Shown piece by piece: positions 18,436 through 26,621 of a stretch of DNA of 64,000 nt. Position 1 is the first letter of the stretch. The number at the start of each line of letters is the position of its first letter. Position numbers and translations under genes: made by a program. The notes beneath the pieces were generated by a model, which saw only the letters and a program-made list of their open reading frames with translations, did no database searches and was not told where the DNA came from. This stretch comes from an uncultured Anaerotruncus sp. (GTDB lineage: Bacteria; Bacillota; Clostridia; Oscillospirales; Acutalibacteraceae), in assembly GCA_900539775.1 (NCBI GenBank), contig UQDL01000002.1, positions 62,001-126,000 on the forward strand. Direction: 5' to 3'.

Positions 18436-19683
18436 ATGCCAAATGATTTCAATCTAAATGAAAACGGTGTAAATCTTGGCAATTCAGATTCGCCAAAAAA
18501 AGATATTTATTTTACGAATCAGGATTATTCAGGCATTAAAACAGAAAAAAAATCTGCCGCCAAAAGCTCATCAAAAATCAAAGGAAAGGCGGGCAGTGTT
18601 GCGTCAACATATTGGTTTTTTATAATTGTTATCGCCGTTTCAATGGTTATTTCGGTTTATGCAATTTTTTGCTTAAATGATATTTTCGGCATTACAAAAT
18701 CAAAGGATTCCGTAACGGTAAGCTATTCACAACAGTTGGAATCGACTTCAGATGCAATTGATGTGCTTTCCCAAAATCATTTAATCAAATGTAAGAACTT
18801 TTGCAAATTCTATATAAAACTTGCAGGTAAAGCAGTTAAATCATATGATATTAAAGCTCCGTTTGAAGCCGGTGTTTATTATTTAAACGGTAAAATGGGG
18901 CTTGAGGGTATGCTCACAAGTATGATGGGAACCCCGGAAACCACAGAAACCGTAAAGGTTATGATTCCGGAGGGCTATACCGTGCCGGAAATAATTGATA
19001 AGCTTGTTGAAAATGAGGTTTGTGACAGAGCTGCGTTGCTTTCTGTTATTGAATCTACGGAATTCAGCTACTCGCTTGTTTCAAATCTGAAAGCAAAAGA
19101 AACTGTTCCTTACAGGCTTGAAGGTTATCTTTTCCCGGACACATATGAGTTTTATGTTGGGCAAAGCGCATCAAGCGTTGTTGAAAAGCTTCTTGCTCAA
19201 ACAGAAAAGCAGATTCCCGAGGACTACAGAAAAAGAGCGCAAGAACTTGGTTTTTCAATGAATGAAATCATGATAATAGCATCTATTGTTCAAGCTGAAG
19301 CAGGTTCAAACGATCAAATGAAAACAATAGCGGCAGTTATTGAAAACAGACTTAATGACAAGGCAAATTATCCTTCATTAGGTTGCCAGTCAACAACAGA
19401 CTATATAAATAACAAGGTGGCGCCTGCATTGTCATCTACCTCTGCGCATACGGCAGATTATTATTTAACATATTACAGCACTGCCTCAACCTCAACGGTT
19501 ACCGGCTTGCCGGAAGGGCCGATTTGCAATCCCGGTAAAGCCGCAATAGAGGCTGCCCTTTGGCCGGAAGATAATGATGATTACTTCTTCTTCCATGATA
19601 ATAACAGAAAATTATACACAGCAAAGAACTATTCTGAATTTAAGTCGCAAATTCAAAAATATGCGCCTTATCTCAGCTATTGA
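18436..19683 (+). CDS. mltG: Endolytic peptidoglycan transglycosylase MltG (YceG-like)
   Basis: A 415-residue membrane protein. A disordered cytoplasmic N-terminus of about 55 residues is followed by one transmembrane segment (about 58-81) and an extracellular YceG domain. The catalytic Glu is Glu288 in IVQAEAG, and NTY/PDTYEF- and GLPEGPICNPG-type blocks are present (PDTYEFYVG near 234; GLPEGPICNPGKAA near 357). MltG cleaves nascent glycan strands and so sets their length. The strong AAAGGAGG site ends 9 bases before the ATG. Confidence 0.94.
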   Translation: MPNDFNLNENGVNLGNSDSPKKDIYFTNQDYSGIKTEKKSAAKSSSKIKGKAGSVASTYWFFIIVIAVSMVISVYAIFCLNDIFGITKSKDSVTVSYSQQLESTSDAIDVLSQNHLIKCKNFCKFYIKLAGKAVKSYDIKAPFEAGVYYLNGKMGLEGMLTSMMGTPETTETVKVMIPEGYTVPEIIDKLVENEVCDRAALLSVIESTEFSYSLVSNLKAKETVPYRLEGYLFPDTYEFYVGQSASSVVEKLLAQTEKQIPEDYRKRAQELGFSMNEIMIIASIVQAEAGSNDQMKTIAAVIENRLNDKANYPSLGCQSTTDYINNKVAPALSSTSAHTADYYLTYYSTASTSTVTGLPEGPICNPGKAAIEAALWPEDNDDYFFFHDNNRKLYTAKNYSEFKSQIQKYAPYLSY

Positions 19684-19690
19684 TTGACTA

Positions 19691-20914
19691 ATGAGAAATA
19701 TTGAATTACTTTCACCGGCAGGCGATATTAAAAGACTTCGCCTTGCGATAAAATACGGTGCAGATGCCGTTTATTGCGCAGGTAATATGTTTGGAATGCG
19801 CACAAATCCATCTAATTTTAACGGCGATGAACTAAAAGAGGCTGTTGAACTTGTTCACAGCCGGAATAAAAAAATCTATATAACCTGCAATACACTGCCG
19901 AGAAATGATGAAATTCCTTATTTGCCGGATTTTTTGAAATTTGCTCAAGATATCGGTGTTGATGCCTTTATCATTGCAGATATGGGTGTTTTGGCAGCTG
20001 CAAAAAAATATGCTCCCGATGTTGATGTTCATATATCAACACAGGCAGGTATTGTAAATTATGCTGCTGCCAATGCTTTTTATGATATGGGTGCTTCACG
20101 CATTGTAACTGCTCGAGAGCTGTCACTTGACGAAATTAAAAAAATTCGCGATAAGTGCAATCCAAAACTTGAAATTGAAGCATTTGTGCACGGAGCAATG
20201 TGTATGAGCTTCAGCGGCAGATGCACTCTTTCTAACTATCTTACGGGCAGAGATGCAAACAGGGGAGACTGTGCTCAACCATGTCGCTGGAAGTATTATC
20301 TCATGGAAGAAAAAAGACCCGGCGAGTATTTTCCGATAAATGAAGAAAAAGAGGGCGCTTATATCTTTAATTCCCGTGATCTTTGTATGATTGAGCATAT
20401 ACCCCAGCTTGTTGATGCCGGAATTGATTCATTTAAAATTGAAGGTCGTGCAAAGAGTGAGTATTACACGGCAATGGTTACTTATGTTTATCGTGCCGCA
20501 ATAGATGAATACTTAAAAAATCCTTCTGATAATTTCATTCTTCCCGAATGGATAAAAGCCGAAACGGATAAAATAAGCCACAGAAAATACACCACCGGAT
20601 TTTATTTCGGACCGATACAAAACGGCCAAGTAACAGATAACGGTGGCTATGAGCGAGCATGGGATGTTTGTGCTGTTTTTAAAAGCTTTGAAAACGGCAG
20701 GCTTGTTGTTGAACAGAGAAACAGATTTTTTGAAGGCGAAGAGCTTGAGGTTGTTGAGCCGTTCAAAAAGCCATATAAAATTATGGTTAAAGAATTGTAC
20801 AATGAGAATGACGGAGAATTTGTTTCAGCTGCAAACAAGGCAACAGATATTTATTCTTTTTCTTCAATAGACGGCATTTCACCTGATGCTGTTTTAAGAA
20901 GAAAAAGGGATTAA
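19691..20914 (+). CDS. Peptidase U32 family protein (tRNA/23S rRNA hydroxylation type)
   Basis: A 407-residue U32 protein. The family signature EAFVHGAMCMSFSGRC spans about 163-178 and continues into LSNYLTGRDANRGDCAQPCRW with Cys178, Cys194 and Cys198. E. coli relatives are RlhA (23S rRNA C2501 hydroxylation) and TrhP (tRNA wobble U34 hydroxylation); the B. subtilis YrrN/YrrO pair belongs here too, and the old peptidase label is doubtful. The position directly after mltG resembles the yrrL-yrrM-yrrN-yrrO neighbourhood of B. subtilis. It ends just before a strong terminator. Confidence 0.9.
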   Translation: MRNIELLSPAGDIKRLRLAIKYGADAVYCAGNMFGMRTNPSNFNGDELKEAVELVHSRNKKIYITCNTLPRNDEIPYLPDFLKFAQDIGVDAFIIADMGVLAAAKKYAPDVDVHISTQAGIVNYAAANAFYDMGASRIVTARELSLDEIKKIRDKCNPKLEIEAFVHGAMCMSFSGRCTLSNYLTGRDANRGDCAQPCRWKYYLMEEKRPGEYFPINEEKEGAYIFNSRDLCMIEHIPQLVDAGIDSFKIEGRAKSEYYTAMVTYVYRAAIDEYLKNPSDNFILPEWIKAETDKISHRKYTTGFYFGPIQNGQVTDNGGYERAWDVCAVFKSFENGRLVVEQRNRFFEGEELEVVEPFKKPYKIMVKELYNENDGEFVSAANKATDIYSFSSIDGISPDAVLRRKRD

Positions 20915-20918
20915 AATT

Positions 20919-20955
20919 AGCACTTTCGTGAATAATAACACGGAGGTGCTTTTTT
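20919..20955 (+). terminator. Terminator-like hairpin containing the ribosome site of the next gene
   Basis: AGCACTTTCGTG at 20919-20930 pairs with CACGGAGGTGCT at 20939-20950 across an 8-base loop: 12 pairs, two of them G-U. A run of six T residues (20950-20955) follows and the ATG of the next gene begins at 20956. The Shine-Dalgarno GGAGG (20942-20946) lies wholly inside the 3' arm, so the hairpin can both end transcription and hide the ribosome site. Confidence 0.75.
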
Positions 20956-22422
20956 ATGTTAAGGCGTGTAATTTGCATAGTATCGGCTGTGTCTCTTTTA
21001 CTGGGAACTGCAGCAGGTAAAATAGGATATATTATTTTCAGTAATAATTACAATGTTTCAACAAATTACAACAGTTATTCGCTTAATTTTTGTACCGTAT
21101 CTCAAACCATATATGACAGAAACAAAAAGAAATTAAACAATAATAAAAACACTTTGGTTGCAGTTATTAAGCCAAACGAAAAATGTCTTTCAGAGCTAGA
21201 CTTATTATTTGATAAAAAAGAAGTTCAATCAATAAAAAAAGAACTTGAAAAAGGTTATCCAGTAATCAAACAAACTGATGTATATGCTGATTGCAAATAT
21301 ATAAAATTGATTGATACGGTATCTTCTAAGAATAATCAGATAGCCGATTTAACAAAAAAATCTTATAATGAGATTATTGAAGAAAAATCAATAAATTTTG
21401 CGATTGATGCAAAGGGCAGAGTTCTTGACGGTGACAATGAAACTATTTATGAATATGTTAATCCCAATGCTTCAAAAGGAGTTTGCGTATCCGTTGATAT
21501 GAAAATTCAAAATGTGGTTGAAAATGCTGCAAAGAATATGCAAAAAGGCGCAGTTGTTGTTATGAATCCATATAATTCTGAAATACTTGCAATGTATTCA
21601 GCGGGCAGTGACGGCATGAACAGAGCTTTAATGCAATACTCGGTAGGTTCTGTTTTCAAAATTATTGTTGCGGCATGCGCAATAGAAAATGGCATTTCCG
21701 CAGATTATGTCTGTACAGGCAAAATAACTGTTGGCGATACAGAGTTTTCCTGCCAAAACGAAAAAGCTCACGGAGAACAAAACATAAAAACAGCTCTTGC
21801 AAATTCTTGTAATTGCTATTTCATAAAACTTGCGCTGACTCTCGGATCGGATAAATTGTTGAAAACAGCAACGGATTTTGGTTTCGGAACGGAATATTCT
21901 TTGATGAAAAACTATAATTTGTTTTCAGCTAATCTTCCGAAACAAAATGATTTGAATTCTGTAGGTCAGCTTGCTTTATTTGGTTTTGGCCAGGGAAAAT
22001 TAACTGCTTCTCCTTTATCTTTTTGTTCTGCACTTTGCACGGTTGCCAACGGAGGAAATTTCAATAAACCAAGACTTATTATCGGCGAGTTAAATTCAAC
22101 GGGTGAATATAATGCGGTTGATTACGAAAAACCAAGGTGTGTTATTTCAAAAAAAACATCCGATACTATGCTTGAATATCTGCGTTTTGTTGTAGAAAGC
22201 GGAACGGGTAAGGCAGCAGATTATAAAAAGCTTTCGGCAGGAAAAACATCAACGGCTCAAAGCGGAAGATATGAAAACGGAAAGGAAATATTAAACACTT
22301 GGTTTGCCGGTGTATATCCTTATGATAATCCCGAATATGCAATTGTTGTAATGACAGAAAACGGAAAAAGCGGTTCGGCAGATTGTTGCCCTATATTCAG
22401 AGCGATAGTTGAAAAATTATAA
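20956..22422 (+). CDS. Penicillin-binding protein, monofunctional transpeptidase
   Basis: A 488-residue class B-like PBP. A signal-anchor segment covers about 5-27, a short non-catalytic N-domain follows, and then the transpeptidase domain with all three active-site motifs: SVFK (Ser232, Lys235), SCN (Ser284-Asn286) and KTS (Lys430-Ser432, in AGKTSTAQ). It should cross-link peptidoglycan outside the membrane. It is shorter than typical FtsI/SpoVD and lacks a PASTA domain, more like the PbpA group. No SEDS partner gene is adjacent. Its ribosome site is inside a terminator hairpin, so expression may be conditional. Confidence 0.88.
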   Translation: MLRRVICIVSAVSLLLGTAAGKIGYIIFSNNYNVSTNYNSYSLNFCTVSQTIYDRNKKKLNNNKNTLVAVIKPNEKCLSELDLLFDKKEVQSIKKELEKGYPVIKQTDVYADCKYIKLIDTVSSKNNQIADLTKKSYNEIIEEKSINFAIDAKGRVLDGDNETIYEYVNPNASKGVCVSVDMKIQNVVENAAKNMQKGAVVVMNPYNSEILAMYSAGSDGMNRALMQYSVGSVFKIIVAACAIENGISADYVCTGKITVGDTEFSCQNEKAHGEQNIKTALANSCNCYFIKLALTLGSDKLLKTATDFGFGTEYSLMKNYNLFSANLPKQNDLNSVGQLALFGFGQGKLTASPLSFCSALCTVANGGNFNKPRLIIGELNSTGEYNAVDYEKPRCVISKKTSDTMLEYLRFVVESGTGKAADYKKLSAGKTSTAQSGRYENGKEILNTWFAGVYPYDNPEYAIVVMTENGKSGSADCCPIFRAIVEKL

Positions 22423-22455
22423 AATATATGGTAAAGTACATTTGAGGTGAGTTTT

Positions 22456-23445
22456 TTGAATTCTTCAAAAATAAAAACACTTTTAATATATCAATTCTTA
22501 GAAAAATATTCGGATGAAGACAATCCTATTTCCACAACTGATCTTATCAAGCTGCTTGAAAAGCAGGGGATAACTTGTGAAAGGAAAAGCATCTATTCGG
22601 ACATAAAAGCGCTTAACAGTATCAACATTCCCGTTGTAAGCGCATCTGTGCCAAAAAAAGGCTTTTATCTTGCTGCCCGCAAATTTGAACCTGCTGAGAT
22701 TAGGCTCCTGATTGATGCAGTTAATTCGGCCGGTTTTATAACACCCAAAAAGACAGCAGATCTAACTGAAAAGCTAAATAACCTTTTATCTGTTTATCAA
22801 TCCGAGGAATTGGCCTCTCAAGTTTATTGCGAGCAGGCCAATAAATGCAATAATGAAGAAATCTATCACACAATAAATGTTCTTGATTCGGCTATAAAAA
22901 ATTGTGAAAAGGTTAAGTTTCAACACAGAACAAGAAAAATTGATAAAGAAAAAAGAAAATCATACACAACGAAAACATTTATTGTTTCTCCTTACGGACT
23001 TGTTTGGAAGAATGATAATTATTATCTAATCTGTAATAAAGAAAGCCACAACAATTTGATAAGTATGCGGCTTGACAGAATAAGAAACATCATAGTTTTA
23101 AAAACTCCCGCACGCCCTGTTTGGGAATGTTGCGATTATAAAGATGGTTTTGATGTTGCAGATTACACATCTAAGATGTTTAATATGTTCGGCGGAGAAA
23201 TTATGCCGGTAACATTTGTTTGCGATTTGGATTTAAGAGAGCAAATTTTGGACAGATTCGGCGAAAAGGTTAAACTTATAGGTGTTGACATAAATCATTT
23301 TTCAACCACTGTTGATGTTGCAGTAAGTGACGGCCTTGCATCATGGATAATGCAATTCGGAGATAAAATTAAAGTTCAAGAGCCGGCTTGTCTTGTTGAT
23401 TTGATAAAAGACAAAACAAGTAAAATCGCAAAATTATATCAATAA
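22456..23445 (+). CDS. WYL-domain transcriptional regulator
   Basis: A 329-residue regulator. The N-terminal winged helix-turn-helix (about 5-65) has NPISTTDLIKLLEKQG and RKSIYSDIKALN, and is followed by a WYL ligand-sensing domain (about 135-230, with VSPYGLVWKNDNYYLICNKE) and a C-terminal WCX-like extension. The start is taken as the TTG at 22456, six bases after GAGGTG (22444-22449); a GTG at 22447 would overlap the ribosome site itself. Target and ligand are unknown. It lies 33 bases after the PBP gene and may be co-transcribed with it. Confidence 0.88.
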   Translation: MNSSKIKTLLIYQFLEKYSDEDNPISTTDLIKLLEKQGITCERKSIYSDIKALNSINIPVVSASVPKKGFYLAARKFEPAEIRLLIDAVNSAGFITPKKTADLTEKLNNLLSVYQSEELASQVYCEQANKCNNEEIYHTINVLDSAIKNCEKVKFQHRTRKIDKEKRKSYTTKTFIVSPYGLVWKNDNYYLICNKESHNNLISMRLDRIRNIIVLKTPARPVWECCDYKDGFDVADYTSKMFNMFGGEIMPVTFVCDLDLREQILDRFGEKVKLIGVDINHFSTTVDVAVSDGLASWIMQFGDKIKVQEPACLVDLIKDKTSKIAKLYQ

Positions 23446-23466
23446 TCAATTTTTAGTACATAACAA

Positions 23467-23513
23467 AAACACCCAATAAACATTTTTGTTTAAAGGGTGT
23501 TTGTTTTTTTTTG
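23467..23513. terminator. Bidirectional terminator between WYL regulator and ROK gene
   Basis: AAACACCC at 23467-23474 pairs with GGGTGTTT at 23495-23502, followed by a long T run; A residues before the stem give a T run on the minus strand as well. Confidence 0.8.
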
Positions 23514-23522
23514 ACTTAGTTT

Positions 23523-24407
23523 TTATTTCATTTTTGAAGCCTTGTAGGCCGCGCCGAGCAGTGCTGCGTTATTACCAAGCTCAGTATTAACTATCTTAAC
23601 ACTGCGGAATGTTTCCATCAGTTCTTTATAAATTTTTCTGTCTATAAGCTCAATTATATATTCTTCGCTCATTATACCGCCGCCAAGCACAAGAAGTTGT
23701 GGATTAAATGAATAGATAATACTTTTTAAACCAATGATTATTTCATCAATCCAGGTATCAACAACATGCCGAATTTCAGGATCTTGTAAATTTGTTTTGT
23801 TAAATATTTGAAATCCGTTTAATTCTTTGCCGGTAACCTTTTCAACTGCTTGAGTTAATGCTTTTGCAGAAGCATATTGTTCATAACAGCCTTCGCCTCC
23901 GCAAGGGCATGCTCTGCCGCCTGCATGCGTGATTATATGCCCGAATTCACCGGCGGATGAATTACAGCCTTTATATAAATTATTGTTTAAATATATTGCA
24001 CCGCCGATTCCTGTTCCGAATGTTAGGCTTACAAAATCGCTGTATCCCTTAGCGGCACCGAATATTGCCTCTCCGAGCGCTGCTGCGTTTACATCATTTT
24101 CAACATAAGCAGGAAGTCCGGTTTTTGTTTCAATCGTCTTTTTTACAAGCATACCCGTGTAGTAAGGAATATTGTCGCTTGAATAAACAACTATTCCGTT
24201 TTTTGAATCAACTTGCCCGGCGGTACTTATTGCAACTCTGTCTATGTTGTCATAAGAAGTTATGATATCAATTATCTTGTTAATAATAAACTGCCCGCCT
24301 TTTGAAGCTTGGGTAGGTATGGATTTAAATTCGCTCATTTCAAAATGCTCATTGCAGACTGCATATTTAATATTAGTTCCGCCTATGTCAAATGTAAGAA
24401 TTCTCAT
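23523..24407 (-). CDS. ROK family sugar kinase
   Basis: A 294-residue ROK protein without a DNA-binding domain, so a kinase rather than a repressor. The ATP site DIGGTNIKYAV begins at Asp7, ENDVNAAALGE holds the expected catalytic region near 100-110, and a zinc motif CPCGGEGCYEQY follows the conserved GEFGHI. Substrates in this family are glucose, N-acetylmannosamine, allose and similar sugars; the sequence does not decide. It is transcribed alone from the promoter at 24436-24464. Confidence 0.9.
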   Translation of the reverse strand: MRILTFDIGGTNIKYAVCNEHFEMSEFKSIPTQASKGGQFIINKIIDIITSYDNIDRVAISTAGQVDSKNGIVVYSSDNIPYYTGMLVKKTIETKTGLPAYVENDVNAAALGEAIFGAAKGYSDFVSLTFGTGIGGAIYLNNNLYKGCNSSAGEFGHIITHAGGRACPCGGEGCYEQYASAKALTQAVEKVTGKELNGFQIFNKTNLQDPEIRHVVDTWIDEIIIGLKSIIYSFNPQLLVLGGGIMSEEYIIELIDRKIYKELMETFRSVKIVNTELGNNAALLGAAYKASKMK

Positions 24408-24435
24408 GGCAAAATCTCCTTTTCTTTATATTTTG

Positions 24436-24464
24436 ATTATATCAGCCGGTCATTTATATTTCAA
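24436..24464 (-). promoter_or_regulatory. Promoter of the ROK kinase gene
   Basis: On the minus strand TTGAAA (24464-24459) and TATAAT (24441-24436) are 17 bases apart. The -35 box forms the left half of an exact palindrome at 24459-24476. Confidence 0.75.
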
Positions 24465-24470
24465 TATATA

Positions 24471-24499
24471 TTGAAAAATTTTAAGTTTTGTGATATTAT
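24471..24499 (+). promoter_or_regulatory. Promoter of the membrane-protein gene at 24533
   Basis: TTGAAA at 24471-24476 and TATTAT at 24494-24499 are 17 bases apart. This promoter is back to back with the ROK promoter, and the two -35 boxes are the two ends of one palindrome. Confidence 0.7.
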
Positions 24500-24532
24500 T
24501 TACTAAATTATTTGTTGTAAGGGGAATTTACC

Positions 24533-25132
24533 GTGAATAATGATTTTGATAACGATAAGCTTGATAATCCGCTTGTTGTTCATAAAATAACAGATGCTTC
24601 TTATCAGGAATCGGATTATGATTCCGATCTTAACAAAACACATATTGAAGAAGAAACAGCAACCCTTGAAAGGCACCGCTTCAGAAAAGAGAAAAAGCGC
24701 AGTAAATGGCCTGTTGCGATTGTTTTTATCGCCGTTATTGTTGCTGTTTTCAGCTATCTTATTTTCAGCGGCACTCTTTCAAATATTGTGCAAAAAGATA
24801 CAACGGTGCCTCAAACCGAGTCTGCTGATACAACAGAAGGCAATCCTTATGCCGGAATTATAACGGTTAAGGGAACAACTATTTTCTTTGAAGGCACAGA
24901 AGTTAACGGCATTGAGGGATTAACCAGAGAAGTTAAATATCTTGATGCAGGCACTTCATTCGTTGTTCAGGATGAAGATGCGGATCCTACATTTTTATCA
25001 GAAGAAGTTATACCATTACTTAAAAGCTATAACATTGAAACAGAAGTTAAGGTAATTGTTTCAAGCGGATTAACTGCTTCGAATGAAACCACCGCCGAAA
25101 CGGTTGCAACAGATGCTGCAGACAACCAATGA
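24533..25132 (+). CDS. Uncharacterised single-pass membrane protein
   Basis: A 199-residue protein I do not recognise. An acidic, then basic cytoplasmic N-terminus of about 58 residues is followed by one membrane span (about 59-80) and an extracellular domain of about 70 ordered residues bounded by Thr/Ala-rich linkers. The segment TVKGTTIFFEG...EEVIPLLKSYNIETEVKVIV has an alternating strand/helix pattern that faintly resembles the ExbD/TolR periplasmic fold, but this is weak. The start is GTG, 8 bases after AAGGGGAA. Its stop overlaps the start of the next gene (ATGA), so the two are co-translated. Confidence 0.75.
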   Translation: MNNDFDNDKLDNPLVVHKITDASYQESDYDSDLNKTHIEEETATLERHRFRKEKKRSKWPVAIVFIAVIVAVFSYLIFSGTLSNIVQKDTTVPQTESADTTEGNPYAGIITVKGTTIFFEGTEVNGIEGLTREVKYLDAGTSFVVQDEDADPTFLSEEVIPLLKSYNIETEVKVIVSSGLTASNETTAETVATDAADNQ

Positions 25133-25941
25133 GCTTGCAATATGTAAATAAGGCAGGGATTTGCGAAGATTTATGTAACAGGGTTTGCCGTTATTACACT
25201 TCAAATAAAGCTAATATTGATTCAACGGCTGCCAAATTTTATTCGGGAAATGATTTCTGCCTGAAATATAAATCCGATTTGATGAGACTTGCGGTTGTGA
25301 TTAAGGCTTTTGAATATACTCATAAAGACTATGTTGCCAAAGGTATACCCGATGATATTTTTTTTGACACGCTTTCAGATGTTGGAATTTGGTGTGAGGA
25401 AAACGATAATAAAGGGCTTAAAAATTATCATTGGTTAAAAAACCATGTCAGATTCAGCCTTTTTAAGTTGGGAAGACTGCAGTTTCAGTTTTATCCTTGT
25501 GTTAATTTTACCCTTAATTATTCCGAACTTCCTTTTTCCTTTGGCGATAATTTGCTTTTTATTCATATTCCGAGGGCAGGAAAGCTTGATTATGAAAAAT
25601 GCCGTGAATCCATAGAATTTGCAAGACGCTTTTTTTCAAATTATTTTCCTGAGTTTAAGTATGAATATTTCTTTTGTGAAAGCTGGTTATTATTCGGCGA
25701 TAACAACCGCTTTATGAGTGAATCAAGCAATATTCTTCGATTCTCGGATTTGTTTGAATACGGATATTCAAACAATAATGAATCACAGGCATTTGACAGA
25801 ATTTTCGGCGTTCCAAAACCATTATGTTCAAAAAGTAAGATTTCGGCATTGCCTAATAACACTTCATTGCAAAAAAACGCAATTGAATATAAGCTTGCAG
25901 GCGGAAAGTTCGGGCAAGGTGTCTGTTGGATAAAAAAATAA
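25129..25941 (+). CDS. Acyltransferase-domain protein of the NAT_N/GNAT_C type
   Basis: A 270-residue protein. The N-terminal half has KSDLMRLAVVIKAFEYTHKDYVAKGIPDDIFFDTLSDVGIW, and the C-terminal half has LLFIHIPRAGKLDYEKCRESIEFARRFF and ESWLLFGDNNRFMSESSNILRFSDLFE. This arrangement looks like the clostridial acyltransferase-domain proteins (Pfam NAT_N plus GNAT_C), whose substrates are unknown; the assignment is from memory of that pattern. It is translationally coupled to the membrane protein upstream and ends at a strong bidirectional terminator. Confidence 0.7.
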   Translation: MSLQYVNKAGICEDLCNRVCRYYTSNKANIDSTAAKFYSGNDFCLKYKSDLMRLAVVIKAFEYTHKDYVAKGIPDDIFFDTLSDVGIWCEENDNKGLKNYHWLKNHVRFSLFKLGRLQFQFYPCVNFTLNYSELPFSFGDNLLFIHIPRAGKLDYEKCRESIEFARRFFSNYFPEFKYEYFFCESWLLFGDNNRFMSESSNILRFSDLFEYGYSNNNESQAFDRIFGVPKPLCSKSKISALPNNTSLQKNAIEYKLAGGKFGQGVCWIKK

Positions 25942-25996
25942 AGCACGGTTTGGGTTTGTGTCCTTTTGCGGAATGTGCCCAAAACCGTGCTTTTTT
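25941..25996. terminator. Bidirectional terminator between the acyltransferase gene and rnhA
   Basis: AAGCACGGTTTGGG at 25941-25954 pairs with CCCAAAACCGTGCTT at 25978-25992 (one bulged base), followed by T6; an A-rich tract on the other side serves the minus strand. Confidence 0.88.
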
Positions 25997-26429
25997 ACAG
26001 CTTTTGATATTCTGAAACAGCTAATTTGTCGCATTTTTCATTGTATGGGTGACCGTTGTGGCCTTTTACCCAAATGAATGTTACTTTGTGTATATTTAAC
26101 TGCTTAAGAAGTTCTTCCCATAAATCAACATTCAAAGCAGGCTTTTTATCTGATTTTATCCATCCTTTTTTCTTCCATCCGTAAACCCAGCCTTTATTAA
26201 CGGCGTCGCAAACATATTTTGAATCTGTTGTAAGCTCAACCTCACACGGCTCTTTTAGAAGCTGAAGTGCCTTGATTACGGCTGTCAGTTCCATTCTGTT
26301 GTTAGTTGTGTGCATTTCGGCACCGCTGATTTCTTTTTCAATACCGTTATAGACCAGTACTGCGCCCCAGCCGCCTTTACCGGGATTTCCGCTGCATGCA
26401 CCGTCTGTGTATATGTTTAGTTTTTTCAT
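25995..26429 (-). CDS. rnhA: Ribonuclease HI
   Basis: A 144-residue RNase HI that removes RNA from RNA:DNA hybrids. The four metal-binding carboxylates are present: Asp9 (IYTDGAC), Glu47 (NRMEL), Asp69 (TTDSKYV) and Asp134, with the catalytic His124 in VKGHNGHPYNEKCD. The length is normal and there is no N-terminal hybrid-binding domain. It is a single minus-strand gene with a TTGATT-17-TAAAAT promoter at 26471-26499. A separate RNase HII gene lies at 46832. Confidence 0.96.
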   Translation of the reverse strand: MKKLNIYTDGACSGNPGKGGWGAVLVYNGIEKEISGAEMHTTNNRMELTAVIKALQLLKEPCEVELTTDSKYVCDAVNKGWVYGWKKKGWIKSDKKPALNVDLWEELLKQLNIHKVTFIWVKGHNGHPYNEKCDKLAVSEYQKL

Positions 26430-26470
26430 TATTCAAAGCCTTTCGTTTTGAAAAAATTGCAATTTTGAAT

Positions 26471-26499
26471 ATTTTATCATCATTTGAGGCAATAATCAA
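26471..26499 (-). promoter_or_regulatory. Promoter of rnhA
   Basis: On the minus strand TTGATT (26499-26494) and TAAAAT (26476-26471) are separated by 17 bases. Confidence 0.55.
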
Positions 26500-26543
26500 T
26501 ATAAAATCACTATCATCACGTCATCGTATACTTCATTTCTTTC

Positions 26544-26572
26544 TTGACAATTTAATAATCTTAATATATTAT
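26544..26572 (+). promoter_or_regulatory. Promoter of the RNase J gene
   Basis: A consensus TTGACA at 26544-26549 and TATTAT at 26567-26572 with a 17-base spacer, 50 bases before the start codon. Confidence 0.85.
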
Positions 26573-26621
26573 ATATCTAACTGTTTAGGTCGGAAAAAAT
26601 AAATAAGTAAAGGAGATATTT

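Noticed and set aside
22456..23445. WYL regulator as a CRISPR or defence-associated regulator
   Set aside because: WYL proteins can regulate such systems, but no cas or defence gene is near; the neighbours are a PBP and a sugar kinase.
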